DNA of 19,101 nt from MADRE2 sp964397015 (lineage in GTDB: Bacteria > Desulfobacterota > Desulfobacteria > Desulfobacterales > Desulfobacteraceae): assembly GCA_964397015.1 (NCBI GenBank), contig CAYNHL010000072.1:1-19101 (forward strand). The letters are read 5' to 3'. Below the pieces are notes generated by a model. That model searched no databases. It was not told the DNA's origin and was given only the letters and a program-made list of their open reading frames with translations. The translations under genes were made by a program, and so were the position numbers. The stretch's first letter is position 1. Every line of letters begins with the position of its first letter. Below, one piece after another: positions 1 to 6,963 of this stretch.

Positions 1-166
1 GTCCGGTGCAAGACCAAATAGGGGAACGTTAACAGGTGGTCCGCCGAAGTTCCCGGGTAGGTCGCAAGAGATGCATGGCAACATGCATCCATAGATGAAT
101 GGCCGTTGTCCCGGTGCCGGGTAACCGGTCCGGGAGACAGAATTCGGCTTACGGGCTGGTCAGGCC
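1..166 (+). ncRNA. rnpB: RNase P RNA (type A), 3' part, truncated by window edge
   Basis: This is the catalytic RNA of ribonuclease P, which matures tRNA 5' ends. The sequence matches the 3' third of bacterial type A RNase P RNA as I know it from E. coli M1: GACCAAATAGGGG at 12-24, CCCGGGTAGG at 53-62, AGATGAATGGCCGTT at 93-107, and ACAGAATTCGGCTTA (137-151), the strand that forms the 3' half of the P4 core helix. At 70-89 an 8-bp stem closed by a GCAA tetraloop fits P18. A second hairpin at 110-134 (CCCGG/CCGGG outside, CCGG/CCGG inside, GTAA loop) is an additional helix of the P19/P20 kind, absent from E. coli. The 5' two thirds lie outside the window. The exact 3' end is estimated from the T run at 167. 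Confidence 0.96.
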
Positions 167-172
167 TTTTTT
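154..172 (+). terminator. Possible intrinsic terminator of rnpB
   Basis: GGC at 154-156 can pair with GCC at 164-166, with a T-G wobble and a short loop, and six T residues follow at 167-172. The stem is only about 4 bp and overlaps the expected 3' end of the RNA. Termination may be partial, which would let transcription continue into the HPr-domain gene that starts at 193. Confidence 0.4.
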
Positions 173-192
173 CAACAATTCAGAGGGACAGC

Positions 193-1524
193 GTGAAACC
201 TGACAAGGATACAATGGATTTTATCTGCGATATTTCGTTCAAGGAAAAAGCCAATATTTTTTCCTTTGAATATCTCAAGTGCATCAGGTTTGTAATTGAG
301 ATGCAGCCGCAGGATTATATCTTTACCAAAAAATTATATTCAAAACTGATTACGACCTCCTATATAGTCGAAGATTTCCTTGATTTTCACGGAGCCAAGA
401 AAAACAAGGAATGGGTGTTTTACAGAGAGCTTAGCGCCACCATGCGACATCTTTCTCTGGCTGGGTATTCCCAGAGGCATATTTTGAACCGGTTCGATTT
501 TTACAAATTCGGAAACACCAATTGCGAATTTTTCAAACAGGATGCCTTTGATACCCTGAAAATTATCCAGGACACCATTAAACTGGCAGCTCCTGTCATT
601 ATGGAGGAAGCCGGCAGGCTGAAAATCAAGATTCCTGTCAAGGGTTATGAGTTGAGTTATTTTCCGGGAATCTCATCCACCCAGCTTCTGGATCACAACA
701 TCGATGACTTCAATGCCAGGGGACAGCAGCAACAGAACCTGACCCGTATTTCCAGCGAATTTCTCGAAATTGTAAAGGATTTCGAGCAGTTTGCCTTTTA
801 TGAGCGGTATGATATCAATACAATAAAAACCCTGGTGCCTGAGAAGATAAATGAGGTCACTATCCGGCGGTTTGAAATGCTGATCCACAACCTGCAGTCA
901 TCCTTTGATTCCTATGTGGTCAATACCCGCTCCTCCCCCGAGCGGCTGAAGCTCGAACAGCTCAGGAGTCACTTTTCCATTGTGTTCCATATCCTTCAGG
1001 TCATGGGGCGGCTTCTCCATTTTTATGAAAGACACCTGCATGATATTGGTTTCAAAGATGTGTACAAGAGTGTCGGGCAATCACTTGCCAATCTCATCGA
1101 TCCTGATATCCTGTTGGACCGGTCAGTTAATTTCTGCCTGTTTTATGCCTGGCGGTTCCTGTCTTCCGGTAAAGAGCTGGCATCTCAGATTCTGAATGAA
1201 AACATGGAAACAGGTGAAATCGAGGTGGGTATTCCAAAAGACAGGGGATTTCACAGCCGGCCCAGCCTGCTGGTGGCCAAGATAGTCCAGCATTATGGCG
1301 GGGAGGTGAAAATGCATGTAAACGGGGATGTCTTTGACGCAGCCAGCGTACTGGATATGCAGTGGGCCGGGGGTAAAATCAAAAAAGAGGATATCGAGAA
1401 AGTTATTTTCACCGGGGATTCAAGATCCCTGGCCGATTTGAAGATTCTGGCCGCTGTGAATTATGGAGAGGATCACATGGGAAAAGGAATCCCGCTGCCA
1501 AAAGAACTGGCATACCTGGTCTGA
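193..1524 (+). CDS. HPr-domain phosphocarrier-like protein with large N-terminal domain
   Basis: A 443-residue protein starting at GTG 193, preceded by AGAGGGA at 182-188. ATG 214 is a possible alternative, and the open frame extending upstream lies inside rnpB. The last ~100 residues form an HPr-like domain of the PTS phosphotransfer system. GFHSRPS carries the His (residue 354) equivalent to His15 of HPr, and Ser385 in AASVLDM lies exactly 31 residues later, the His15-Ser46 spacing of HPr. Both phosphorylation sites therefore appear intact. The ~340-residue N-terminal part is predicted mostly helical and soluble, with no signal peptide or membrane segment, and I do not recognise its family. 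Free HPr is about 85-90 residues, so this is a fusion. It stops one base before ispD begins, suggesting coupled translation. A regulatory role, not sugar transport, is inferred. Confidence 0.85.
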   Translation: MKPDKDTMDFICDISFKEKANIFSFEYLKCIRFVIEMQPQDYIFTKKLYSKLITTSYIVEDFLDFHGAKKNKEWVFYRELSATMRHLSLAGYSQRHILNRFDFYKFGNTNCEFFKQDAFDTLKIIQDTIKLAAPVIMEEAGRLKIKIPVKGYELSYFPGISSTQLLDHNIDDFNARGQQQQNLTRISSEFLEIVKDFEQFAFYERYDINTIKTLVPEKINEVTIRRFEMLIHNLQSSFDSYVVNTRSSPERLKLEQLRSHFSIVFHILQVMGRLLHFYERHLHDIGFKDVYKSVGQSLANLIDPDILLDRSVNFCLFYAWRFLSSGKELASQILNENMETGEIEVGIPKDRGFHSRPSLLVAKIVQHYGGEVKMHVNGDVFDAASVLDMQWAGGKIKKEDIEKVIFTGDSRSLADLKILAAVNYGEDHMGKGIPLPKELAYLV

Positions 1525-1525
1525 T

Positions 1526-2257
1526 ATGGCATCTGGAGCTAAAGCAATCGCCCTGATTGTCGCTGCCGGAAAAGGGACCAGGATGCACTCAGAAAAACCC
1601 AAGCAGTATCTGACCGTTCAGGGAATCCCCATTCTCAGTCGAACTATTCAGGCCTTTGACAACTGCAGCCTGATCGATGAGATCGTGCTGGTACACCAGG
1701 AAGGCGACCTTACATTCTGCAGGGAGAACATAATCGATCCATATTCATTTGAAAAAGACATCCACTGCGTTGCCGGGGGTGCCCACCGGCAGGTATCGGT
1801 CCTGAACGGGCTTATGGCAGTAAAAGCCCTGGAGGGCTGCAGGCCTGAGGCATGCTTTGTCCTGATTCATGACGGGGTAAGACCCTTTGTGACCCGGCAG
1901 ATGATTCACATGGGTTTGCAGGCGGCCCGGGAAACAGGCGCAGCCATACCTGTGATCCCGGTTTACGATACTCTCAAGAAACAGGAGACATCGTCCGGTC
2001 TTCTTGTAACTGAAGACCGCCAAAAATATTTTCTTGTTCAGACTCCCCAGGTATTCAGGCTGGATCTTATCCTGGAGGCATTTGATCATGCAGTTGAAAA
2101 CAGTATTGTCGCCACAGACGAGTCTGGACTGATGGAAAAGGTCCAGCAGCCAGTAAAACCGTTTGACGGCGACAGCTTCAATATCAAGGTGACCACACGT
2201 CAGGATCTGCTTCTGGCCGAAGCCTTGCAGCAAATTTTTCATAAACGCCAGACCTGA
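1526..2257 (+). CDS. ispD: 2-C-methyl-D-erythritol 4-phosphate cytidylyltransferase
   Basis: This enzyme joins CTP and MEP to give CDP-methylerythritol, the third step of the non-mevalonate isoprenoid pathway in the cytoplasm. The 243-residue length is typical of IspD. The N-terminal nucleotide-binding signature is clear: AAGKGTRM (residues 13-20) followed by KPKQY, with the conserved Arg19 and Lys26. Further family motifs are HDGVRPF (often HDAARP elsewhere), QTPQVF, TDESGLME and the C-terminal GDSFNIKVTT segment. ATG 1526 was chosen because it lies one base after the stop of the HPr-domain gene and gives the normal N terminus; a longer open frame upstream overlaps that gene. No strong Shine-Dalgarno is visible, consistent with translational coupling. 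ispF, a frequent neighbour or fusion partner, is not next to it here. Confidence 0.96.
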   Translation: MASGAKAIALIVAAGKGTRMHSEKPKQYLTVQGIPILSRTIQAFDNCSLIDEIVLVHQEGDLTFCRENIIDPYSFEKDIHCVAGGAHRQVSVLNGLMAVKALEGCRPEACFVLIHDGVRPFVTRQMIHMGLQAARETGAAIPVIPVYDTLKKQETSSGLLVTEDRQKYFLVQTPQVFRLDLILEAFDHAVENSIVATDESGLMEKVQQPVKPFDGDSFNIKVTTRQDLLLAEALQQIFHKRQT

Positions 2258-2277
2258 ACATGGAATGCGCTTGAAGC

Positions 2278-2303
2278 CCTTGTCTTTATACAAGGTCTTT
2301 CAA
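2278..2303 (+). terminator. Possible weak terminator between ispD and the threonine aldolase gene
   Basis: CCTTGT (2278-2283) and ACAAGG (2290-2295) form a 6-bp stem with a 6-base loop, followed by the T-rich TCTTTC. It lies in the 64-base gap between two convergent genes, where termination is expected. The stem is short and the T tract imperfect. Confidence 0.3.
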
Positions 2304-2321
2304 TGGTTGCCTGCTGCGGCC

Positions 2322-3347
2322 TTAACCGGACTGGGCCCGGATAAGGGTTTCAAATGCCAGAATATCGTCCTGTGTCGTGTCGAAACTGGTCATTAACCTG
2401 ACCTTGGAAAGGGTGGCATCCCAGGTGTAAAAAAAGGTTTCCTGCTGCAGCCTGCTCACAATGCCAGGAGGGATAATGGCGAAAACAGCGTTTGTCTGCA
2501 CTTTTCCCTGGATGTCAACACAGGGGATATCCTTTATACGATCGTAAAGAAACCTGGCCATCCGGTTCGCATGCTGTGCGTTTTCAAGCCACAGTTCATT
2601 TGACAGCAGGGCTTCAAACTGTGCGGCGATAAATCGCATCTTGGAGCCCAGCTGCATGCTCTGCTTCCTGATGTATTTAGCATGCCGTGCCATTTCGGGG
2701 TTGAAAAAAACGACCGCTTCTCCGAACATGGCCCCGTTTTTTGTACCGCCAAAGGACAGGATATCCACTCCCATATCCCGGGTAATGGCTTTCAGGTCCT
2801 TGTCCATGGCTGCTGCTGCATTGGAAATCCTGGCACCGTCCATGTGAAGTGTCATTTTGTTGTTTTTGGCAAAATCCGAGATGACCCGGATTTCTTCACA
2901 TGTATAGATTTCACCGAGTTCCGTGGGCTGGGTGATGGAAATGACAGCGGGTTGATTGTGGTGTTCAAAACCGATATGGTGCAAAAGCGGCTCCATTTGG
3001 GGTACCGTGATTTTGCCGCCATCGGATGACGGGAGTGCAAACAGTTTGCATCCAATGAATTTTTCAGGGGCCCCGCATTCATCCACGTTGATATGGGCGC
3101 AGTCCGAGCAGATAACGGCCTGGAAAGAAGATGTGACGCTGGCCAGGGACAGGACATTGGCCGCAGTGCCGTTAAATGTAAAAAATACGGTGGTGCCTGG
3201 CCCGAAAACATCACAAAATTTTTGCTCAGCCCTTTGTGTGTAGATGTCCTCGCCGTATGGGGGGGTGTGATCTGTATTGACATCCATCATGGCTTTCATG
3301 ATATCCGGATGTACGCCTGATATATTGTCGCTTGCAAATCCTTTCAT
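2322..3347 (-). CDS. ltaE: Low-specificity L-threonine aldolase (PLP-dependent, beta-eliminating lyase family)
   Basis: The enzyme cleaves L-threonine and L-allo-threonine to glycine and acetaldehyde, and often other beta-hydroxy amino acids. The 341-residue length fits the family. The N-terminal SDNISGVHP and the PYGEDIYT segment match the start of this fold. HMDGARISNA (residues 168-177) holds the PLP-contacting Asp170 and Arg173. SFGGTKNGAMFGEAVVF places the Schiff-base lysine at Lys203. The start is well supported by a perfect AGGAGG a few bases upstream of the ATG at 3347. It is a single-gene unit on the minus strand with its own promoter, converging with ispD. The aldolase assignment is firm; the stereospecificity is inferred from family resemblance only. 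Confidence 0.93.
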   Translation of the reverse strand: MKGFASDNISGVHPDIMKAMMDVNTDHTPPYGEDIYTQRAEQKFCDVFGPGTTVFFTFNGTAANVLSLASVTSSFQAVICSDCAHINVDECGAPEKFIGCKLFALPSSDGGKITVPQMEPLLHHIGFEHHNQPAVISITQPTELGEIYTCEEIRVISDFAKNNKMTLHMDGARISNAAAAMDKDLKAITRDMGVDILSFGGTKNGAMFGEAVVFFNPEMARHAKYIRKQSMQLGSKMRFIAAQFEALLSNELWLENAQHANRMARFLYDRIKDIPCVDIQGKVQTNAVFAIIPPGIVSRLQQETFFYTWDATLSKVRLMTSFDTTQDDILAFETLIRAQSG

Positions 3348-3443
3348 TGTCCTCCTGCAAAGGCTTTATAATGATAGAAGGTCCTGTACCAGACGGCCTG
3401 CTTCGTTTTGTTTAAGATACAGGATCCCCTGTTCAGGTCCGGT

Positions 3444-3472
3444 ATTAGAATATGCGAGGCATGTTTTGTCAA
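3444..3472 (-). promoter_or_regulatory. Sigma70-type promoter for the threonine aldolase gene
   Basis: Read on the minus strand: TTGACA (3472-3467), a 17-base spacer, then TCTAAT (3449-3444), 5 of 6 matching the -10 consensus. The leader to the ATG at 3347 is about 90 bases. It contains a 7-bp inverted repeat (TACAGGA at 3418-3424 against TCCTGTA at 3382-3388). Confidence 0.7.
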
Positions 3473-3483
3473 GAAGTTTGTTA

Positions 3484-3511
3484 TTGACTTTGCCCGGGGT
3501 TTTTGCATAAT
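3484..3511 (+). promoter_or_regulatory. Sigma70-type promoter for the binding-protein-like gene
   Basis: TTGACT (3484-3489) and CATAAT (3506-3511) are separated by 16 bases. It lies 12 bases from the oppositely oriented promoter of the threonine aldolase gene, so the two -35 elements are back to back and could share a regulator. The leader to ATG 3557 is about 40 bases. Confidence 0.6.
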
Positions 3512-3556
3512 GGGGTCATATATTCGTTTCGTTGTTCTTAACCTGGAGGGAGTGTA

Positions 3557-4495
3557 ATGGCGGATAAACCGACGATAAAGATAGGTTACATGAAAATCAC
3601 CGATCACCTGATACTGGGTGTAACGGACCTGAAGCTTAAAAAAGGGATGGAGACATTTGAACATTGTGCATTACAGCCCGTGGTCAAAAACGGATGGAAT
3701 GAAGTCGCCGATGCCCTTGCCACCAAAGCAATTGACGGTGCCTTGATTCTCGCCCCTACCGCCATGGATCTTTTCAAGTCCGGGGTTGATTTGAAACTGC
3801 TGCTGTTTGCCCATAAGTCCGGCAGCATCCTGGTTAAAAACAAAAAAGCCAATATTGAAAAAATTGAAGACTTTGCCGGGAAAACCGTCTTGATTCCATA
3901 CCAGCTGTCCATTCATAACATGCTTTTTCACAAGCTCTTGTCCGAAAAAGGATTGCGGCCCGGCAGGACGACCGATCCCAATGTGGATGTTCCACTTGAA
4001 GTGGTGGCGCCCTTCCAGATGCCGGAAGCCATGGAATATGACGAGGAAGGGGAGATCGGGGGGTTCATCGTTGCCGAACCGTTTGGTTCCCAGGTGATCG
4101 CCAGGGGTCACGGTGAAGAATTTTACCTGTCCAAGGAACTGTGGCCTGGTCACCCATGTTGTGTCTTTGTCATGAGAAATGAAATTGTTGAACAGAATCC
4201 CGAAGGGATACAGGAAATTGTCACAAGTTTCGTCCGGTCCGGTCTTGCTATCGAAGACCAGCCTGATCCTGCCTCTGTCATAGGTGCCGATTTTTTAACC
4301 CAGGACAAGGCAGTGATACAAAAGGTCCTGACGGATCCGCCGGACCGTATTACGACCAATGAACTGTTCCCGGTTATAGAAGATCTTGATATCATCCAGA
4401 AATACATGATGGATGAGATGAAAATCATGACAAGTCTTATTGACCTGGATAAATTCGTGGATACACAGTTTGCTTCAAAAGCCGGGGCCAAGTAA
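3557..4495 (+). CDS. NMT1/NrtA-like substrate-binding protein without signal peptide
   Basis: A 312-residue protein starting at ATG 3557 with GGAGGGAG at 3545-3552. The fold looks like the type 2 periplasmic binding proteins of the NMT1/THI5/NrtA/SsuA group. An N-terminal beta strand (TIKIGYMKITDHL) is followed by a segment ending in EVADALATKAIDGALILAPTA, typical of this group. Then come a hinge-like KIEDFAGKTVLIPY and later FIVAEPFGSQVI. The N terminus is charged and lacks a signal peptide, a lipobox Cys or any membrane segment, so the protein should stay in the cytoplasm unless the start is misread. There is no permease or ATPase gene beside it. It may be a soluble sensor or ligand carrier, not a transporter component. 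The ligand cannot be predicted from the sequence. It is a single-gene unit with its own promoter. Confidence 0.75.
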   Translation: MADKPTIKIGYMKITDHLILGVTDLKLKKGMETFEHCALQPVVKNGWNEVADALATKAIDGALILAPTAMDLFKSGVDLKLLLFAHKSGSILVKNKKANIEKIEDFAGKTVLIPYQLSIHNMLFHKLLSEKGLRPGRTTDPNVDVPLEVVAPFQMPEAMEYDEEGEIGGFIVAEPFGSQVIARGHGEEFYLSKELWPGHPCCVFVMRNEIVEQNPEGIQEIVTSFVRSGLAIEDQPDPASVIGADFLTQDKAVIQKVLTDPPDRITTNELFPVIEDLDIIQKYMMDEMKIMTSLIDLDKFVDTQFASKAGAK

Positions 4496-4498
4496 GGG

Positions 4499-4521
4499 CC
4501 GGGCAGGAGTCGGCGTGCCGG
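4499..4521. terminator. Possible bidirectional terminator hairpin
   Basis: CCGG(G)CA at 4499-4505 can pair with TGCCGG at 4516-4521, with one bulged G, in the 29-base gap between two convergent genes. There is only a short T run (GTTT) on the plus side, so this may be a structural element and not an efficient terminator. Confidence 0.25.
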
Positions 4522-4524
4522 GTT

Positions 4525-5856
4525 TCACATGGCGGCCTCTATAAACTGATAGATTTGAGAAATGGCCTTTTCGCTCCACTTATCCTTACCTGAAAGGGTC
4601 TGGATCCCCTGATCGTTAAACTGGCGGGTTGTTTTTTCCACACTGTACCCGTTCTGCTTGAGTGTGACAATTATATTGATAACAGCTTTTTTATAGGCTG
4701 CCAGATCCTCCTGGGGGCTGATGTCCGGACGGGTGATGGGAATATATTCCCGGTCCTCATCCTTTTGGTCCTCTGATTCAGGTTCCAAGTCATCGGGTTC
4801 CAAGTCAACTGGTTCAATATCAGAGCCAAGCAGCAGGGATAAATCATCCATGGGCGGCTTTGATTCTGTTGGCGCATCGTCTCCGTGATCATCGATCAAC
4901 ATTGAAAGATCGTCCATTTCAACCGGCCCGGCGCTGTCGTTATCCTGTAAGGGCATGTCCTCGTTTCCATCATCAGCATCGATCAAAAGGGATAAATCAT
5001 CAAGCGGCCCAGGTTTTTGATTTTCTGTATCATCGACAAGCAGTGAAAGGTCGTCTATATCATCGTGGTTGAAAAACTGGTCTGAAAGGTCATCGGTATC
5101 GCTGCTGTCCGGATCGAATACATCCGGCTTGATCAAATCTGAAAGTACATCTGAATCCTGTCGTTCATTTTTAGGTTCATCTATCAAGTCTGCAAGACCG
5201 TCTAAGTCATCAAGTGCATTATCATCGTCCATTCCGGGGTCACCGTTGTGGGAAAGCACCCTGGATTCGAAAAAAGCATCTTCCAGTCCATCATCGCTGA
5301 TTTCATCGGAAGCGATGGCAGCTGCAGCCTCGCCGGCTAGTTGCCGCGTAGTGGCATCGTTACGGGAATGGGTCATTTCCTGGAGCGCGGCAGCGATATT
5401 GTTCATGGCCACGGCCTTGTTCTCCTCGGCCAGCGCTCTTTTTTCTATGGCCACGGCTTTCCGTTCTTCGGCTGCAGCCCGTTTTTCATGCGCACTGGCA
5501 ATACGTTCCTGCTGGGTATTGATCTGGGAGATCAACGAGGTGATCAGTTCCAGGCTGTCCGGGCTGAAATGGACTCCGGTACGGGGCTCATGCGCCTTTG
5601 TTGAAGCAGGAGGGGCGACAGGCGCATCCCCGGCTTCAAGTGCGGATGCTATCTGTGTAGGCAGCATACCGTCTGCAAGCTGCTCCTGTATGGAAAGCAG
5701 GGTGGTGACAACAGAAGGATCATAGTATGCAAGACCGTTTTGAATGGTATGGGGCAGCCATTTGTCAAACCTTTTTAAAATGAATTTAACAGTGGCCCTG
5801 CCGGCATTCGTTTCCCTTTGGATGTCAGCTATGGATAAAGCGTTTTCAGTGGTCAT
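4525..5856 (-). CDS. Modular regulator-like protein: MerR-like HTH, coiled coil, acidic DDLS-L repeats
   Basis: A 443-residue protein of unrecognised function. Residues ~5-65 resemble a MerR-type winged helix-turn-helix (SIADIQRETNAGRATVKFIL, later LAYYDPSVV). Residues ~105-165 are a heptad-rich coiled coil of Glu/Lys/Arg/Ala with near repeats such as EKRAAAEERKAVAIEKRALA. Residues ~184-370 are extremely acidic and probably disordered, with four DDLSxL(L/I/V) motifs at 268-274, 286-292, 315-321 and 337-343 and weaker copies before them. Residues ~383-443 form a compact basic-to-neutral domain containing NDQGIQTLSGKDKWSEKAIS, reminiscent of the end of large serine recombinase domains but with no catalytic part. 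The start at 5856 was chosen over an ATG 18 bases upstream because GAGGTG precedes it. It lies 24 bases after the nitroreductase gene and is probably co-transcribed with it. Confidence 0.8.
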   Translation of the reverse strand: MTTENALSIADIQRETNAGRATVKFILKRFDKWLPHTIQNGLAYYDPSVVTTLLSIQEQLADGMLPTQIASALEAGDAPVAPPASTKAHEPRTGVHFSPDSLELITSLISQINTQQERIASAHEKRAAAEERKAVAIEKRALAEENKAVAMNNIAAALQEMTHSRNDATTRQLAGEAAAAIASDEISDDGLEDAFFESRVLSHNGDPGMDDDNALDDLDGLADLIDEPKNERQDSDVLSDLIKPDVFDPDSSDTDDLSDQFFNHDDIDDLSLLVDDTENQKPGPLDDLSLLIDADDGNEDMPLQDNDSAGPVEMDDLSMLIDDHGDDAPTESKPPMDDLSLLLGSDIEPVDLEPDDLEPESEDQKDEDREYIPITRPDISPQEDLAAYKKAVINIIVTLKQNGYSVEKTTRQFNDQGIQTLSGKDKWSEKAISQIYQFIEAAM

Positions 5857-5859
5857 GTT

Positions 5860-5865
5860 CACCTC
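5860..5865 (-). promoter_or_regulatory. Ribosome binding site that decides the start of the regulator-like gene
   Basis: On the minus strand GAGGTG is followed by AAC and the ATG at 5856. The alternative upstream ATG at 5874 has no purine-rich sequence in front of it. Confidence 0.6.
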
Positions 5866-5880
5866 ATCTGGCATGTGCGG

Positions 5881-6789
5881 TCATGATACAAACCTGGTTA
5901 CAGGCTCCTTTCTGCCGGTTATTGTCTGAAACCGTTCTGTTGAATACCCAAGGGCTATGACCGCATAGATACGTTCCGAGTCAGGAATATTCATTTTTTT
6001 CTGGATAGACCGGTCCCGGGACATGGCCGTTACGGCAAATCCTATAAGGCAGCTTCCAAGTCCCATGGCATGGGCGGCAAGCAGGATATTTCCGGTTGCC
6101 AGCATTGCATCTTCTGCCGGGCAGCTTGCCTCGATCCCGGATCCGACTATGATTGCGGCAGGGGCCCCATGGAAAAGACGGTCGATGTTATGGTTTTCCA
6201 GGTCTGAAATAGCCTCGTGAACCGATTCATAATAATTTTTATAGTAATAATCCAGCTGTGTTTTACCAACCAGTTTCAACGCGATCCTCAAAAGGGTGTT
6301 TTCTGCGGTGTGGTTGAGCCGTTTGTAAAACTGCTTGATTTTATGCCCTAAAGATTCAACACTTTTCCGGTTTTCAAGGCAGGTAAAGGTCCACTGCTGG
6401 GAATTTGTGCCCGAAGGTGCCAGGGTGCCGATTTTGACCAGGTCCAGCAGGATGCTTCTTTCAACCTGCACTTTACTGAAGTTCCGGCAGGACCGTCGAG
6501 ATGCCATCAACCTGGCGAGGTTTGCAGGGTCATACTTTCCGGGTGCAAGCCAGCGCGGATCCATTTCAAAGGAGTTAAATTTCAAGGATTCTGGTGAAAT
6601 ATCCCTGACAGTGACGGCCGAAACCGGGCAGGCAGCCACGCAATGTCCGCAGGACAGGCAACTGTCCCCTGTCACCCGGGCCCGGTCATTTTCAAGAATA
6701 ATGGTTCCTGACGGGCACACGGGTATGCATAAAGCGCAGCCGGTACATTTTTCAGGGTCAATCCGGGTGGTCACAGTTCGGTCGATCAT
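5881..6789 (-). CDS. Nitroreductase-family flavoprotein with N-terminal 2x[4Fe-4S] ferredoxin domain
   Basis: A 302-residue fusion. Residues 15-26 (CTGCALCIPVCP) and 44-55 (CLSCGHCVAACP) are two complete CxxCxxCxxxCP motifs that bind two [4Fe-4S] clusters. From residue ~90 a nitroreductase fold follows: SRRSCRNF, then APSGTNSQQW (phosphate and isoalloxazine contacts of FMN in this family), an AP-AAIIVG strand, and DAMLATGNILLAAHAMGLGSCLIG near the C terminus. Such fusions are common in anaerobes. They are thought to pass electrons from ferredoxin to FMN and on to an unknown substrate, which cannot be read from the sequence. The ATG at 6789 has AGGACA about 9 bases upstream. The gene leads a likely two-gene minus-strand operon with the regulator-like gene. 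It is divergent from the PrkA operon. Confidence 0.93.
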   Translation of the reverse strand: MIDRTVTTRIDPEKCTGCALCIPVCPSGTIILENDRARVTGDSCLSCGHCVAACPVSAVTVRDISPESLKFNSFEMDPRWLAPGKYDPANLARLMASRRSCRNFSKVQVERSILLDLVKIGTLAPSGTNSQQWTFTCLENRKSVESLGHKIKQFYKRLNHTAENTLLRIALKLVGKTQLDYYYKNYYESVHEAISDLENHNIDRLFHGAPAAIIVGSGIEASCPAEDAMLATGNILLAAHAMGLGSCLIGFAVTAMSRDRSIQKKMNIPDSERIYAVIALGYSTERFQTITGRKEPVTRFVS

Positions 6790-6891
6790 GATTTCTGTGT
6801 CCTGTAAAGCGTTGTGGAATTAATCATATTGTATCAATAGCACAAAAATCATGGGACAAAAAGTATAATACGAGATTTTAGCAACATTTGT

Positions 6892-6920
6892 TTGACAGGG
6901 TTTTTCAGCGTTGATATACT
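6892..6920 (+). promoter_or_regulatory. Strong sigma70-type promoter of the PrkA operon
   Basis: TTGACA (6892-6897, perfect -35), a 17-base spacer, and TATACT (6915-6920, 5 of 6 of the -10 consensus). The 323-base gene-free stretch 6790-7112 holds this promoter, a leader of roughly 185 bases, and the repeats described separately. I found no convincing promoter in it for the divergent nitroreductase gene. Confidence 0.75.
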
Positions 6921-6963
6921 TAATTTAAGGTCAATCAAAAATCTTTATTTTCAGGCAATTGCC

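Noticed and set aside
106..192. Upstream in-frame extension of the HPr-domain gene from a TTG codon at 106
   Set aside because: These bases are the 3' end of rnpB, matching conserved RNase P RNA segments. The GTG at 193 with AGAGGGA in front gives a better start.
1745..2293. Minus-strand open frame of 182 codons opposite ispD
   Set aside because: It is entirely antisense to a firmly identified ispD gene, shows no domain, and has no upstream ribosome site that I can support.
4781..4810. Short DNA repeat (GGTTCCAAGTCA-type units) near the end of the acidic arm
   Set aside because: It is only two imperfect units encoding DLEPDDLEP. It is explained by the low-complexity acidic coding sequence.
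5069..5725. Plus-strand open frame of 218 codons opposite the acidic regulator-like gene
   Set aside because: Its Ser/Ala-rich composition is just the complement of the acidic and Ala/Glu-rich coding strand. It has no recognisable domain and no ribosome site.
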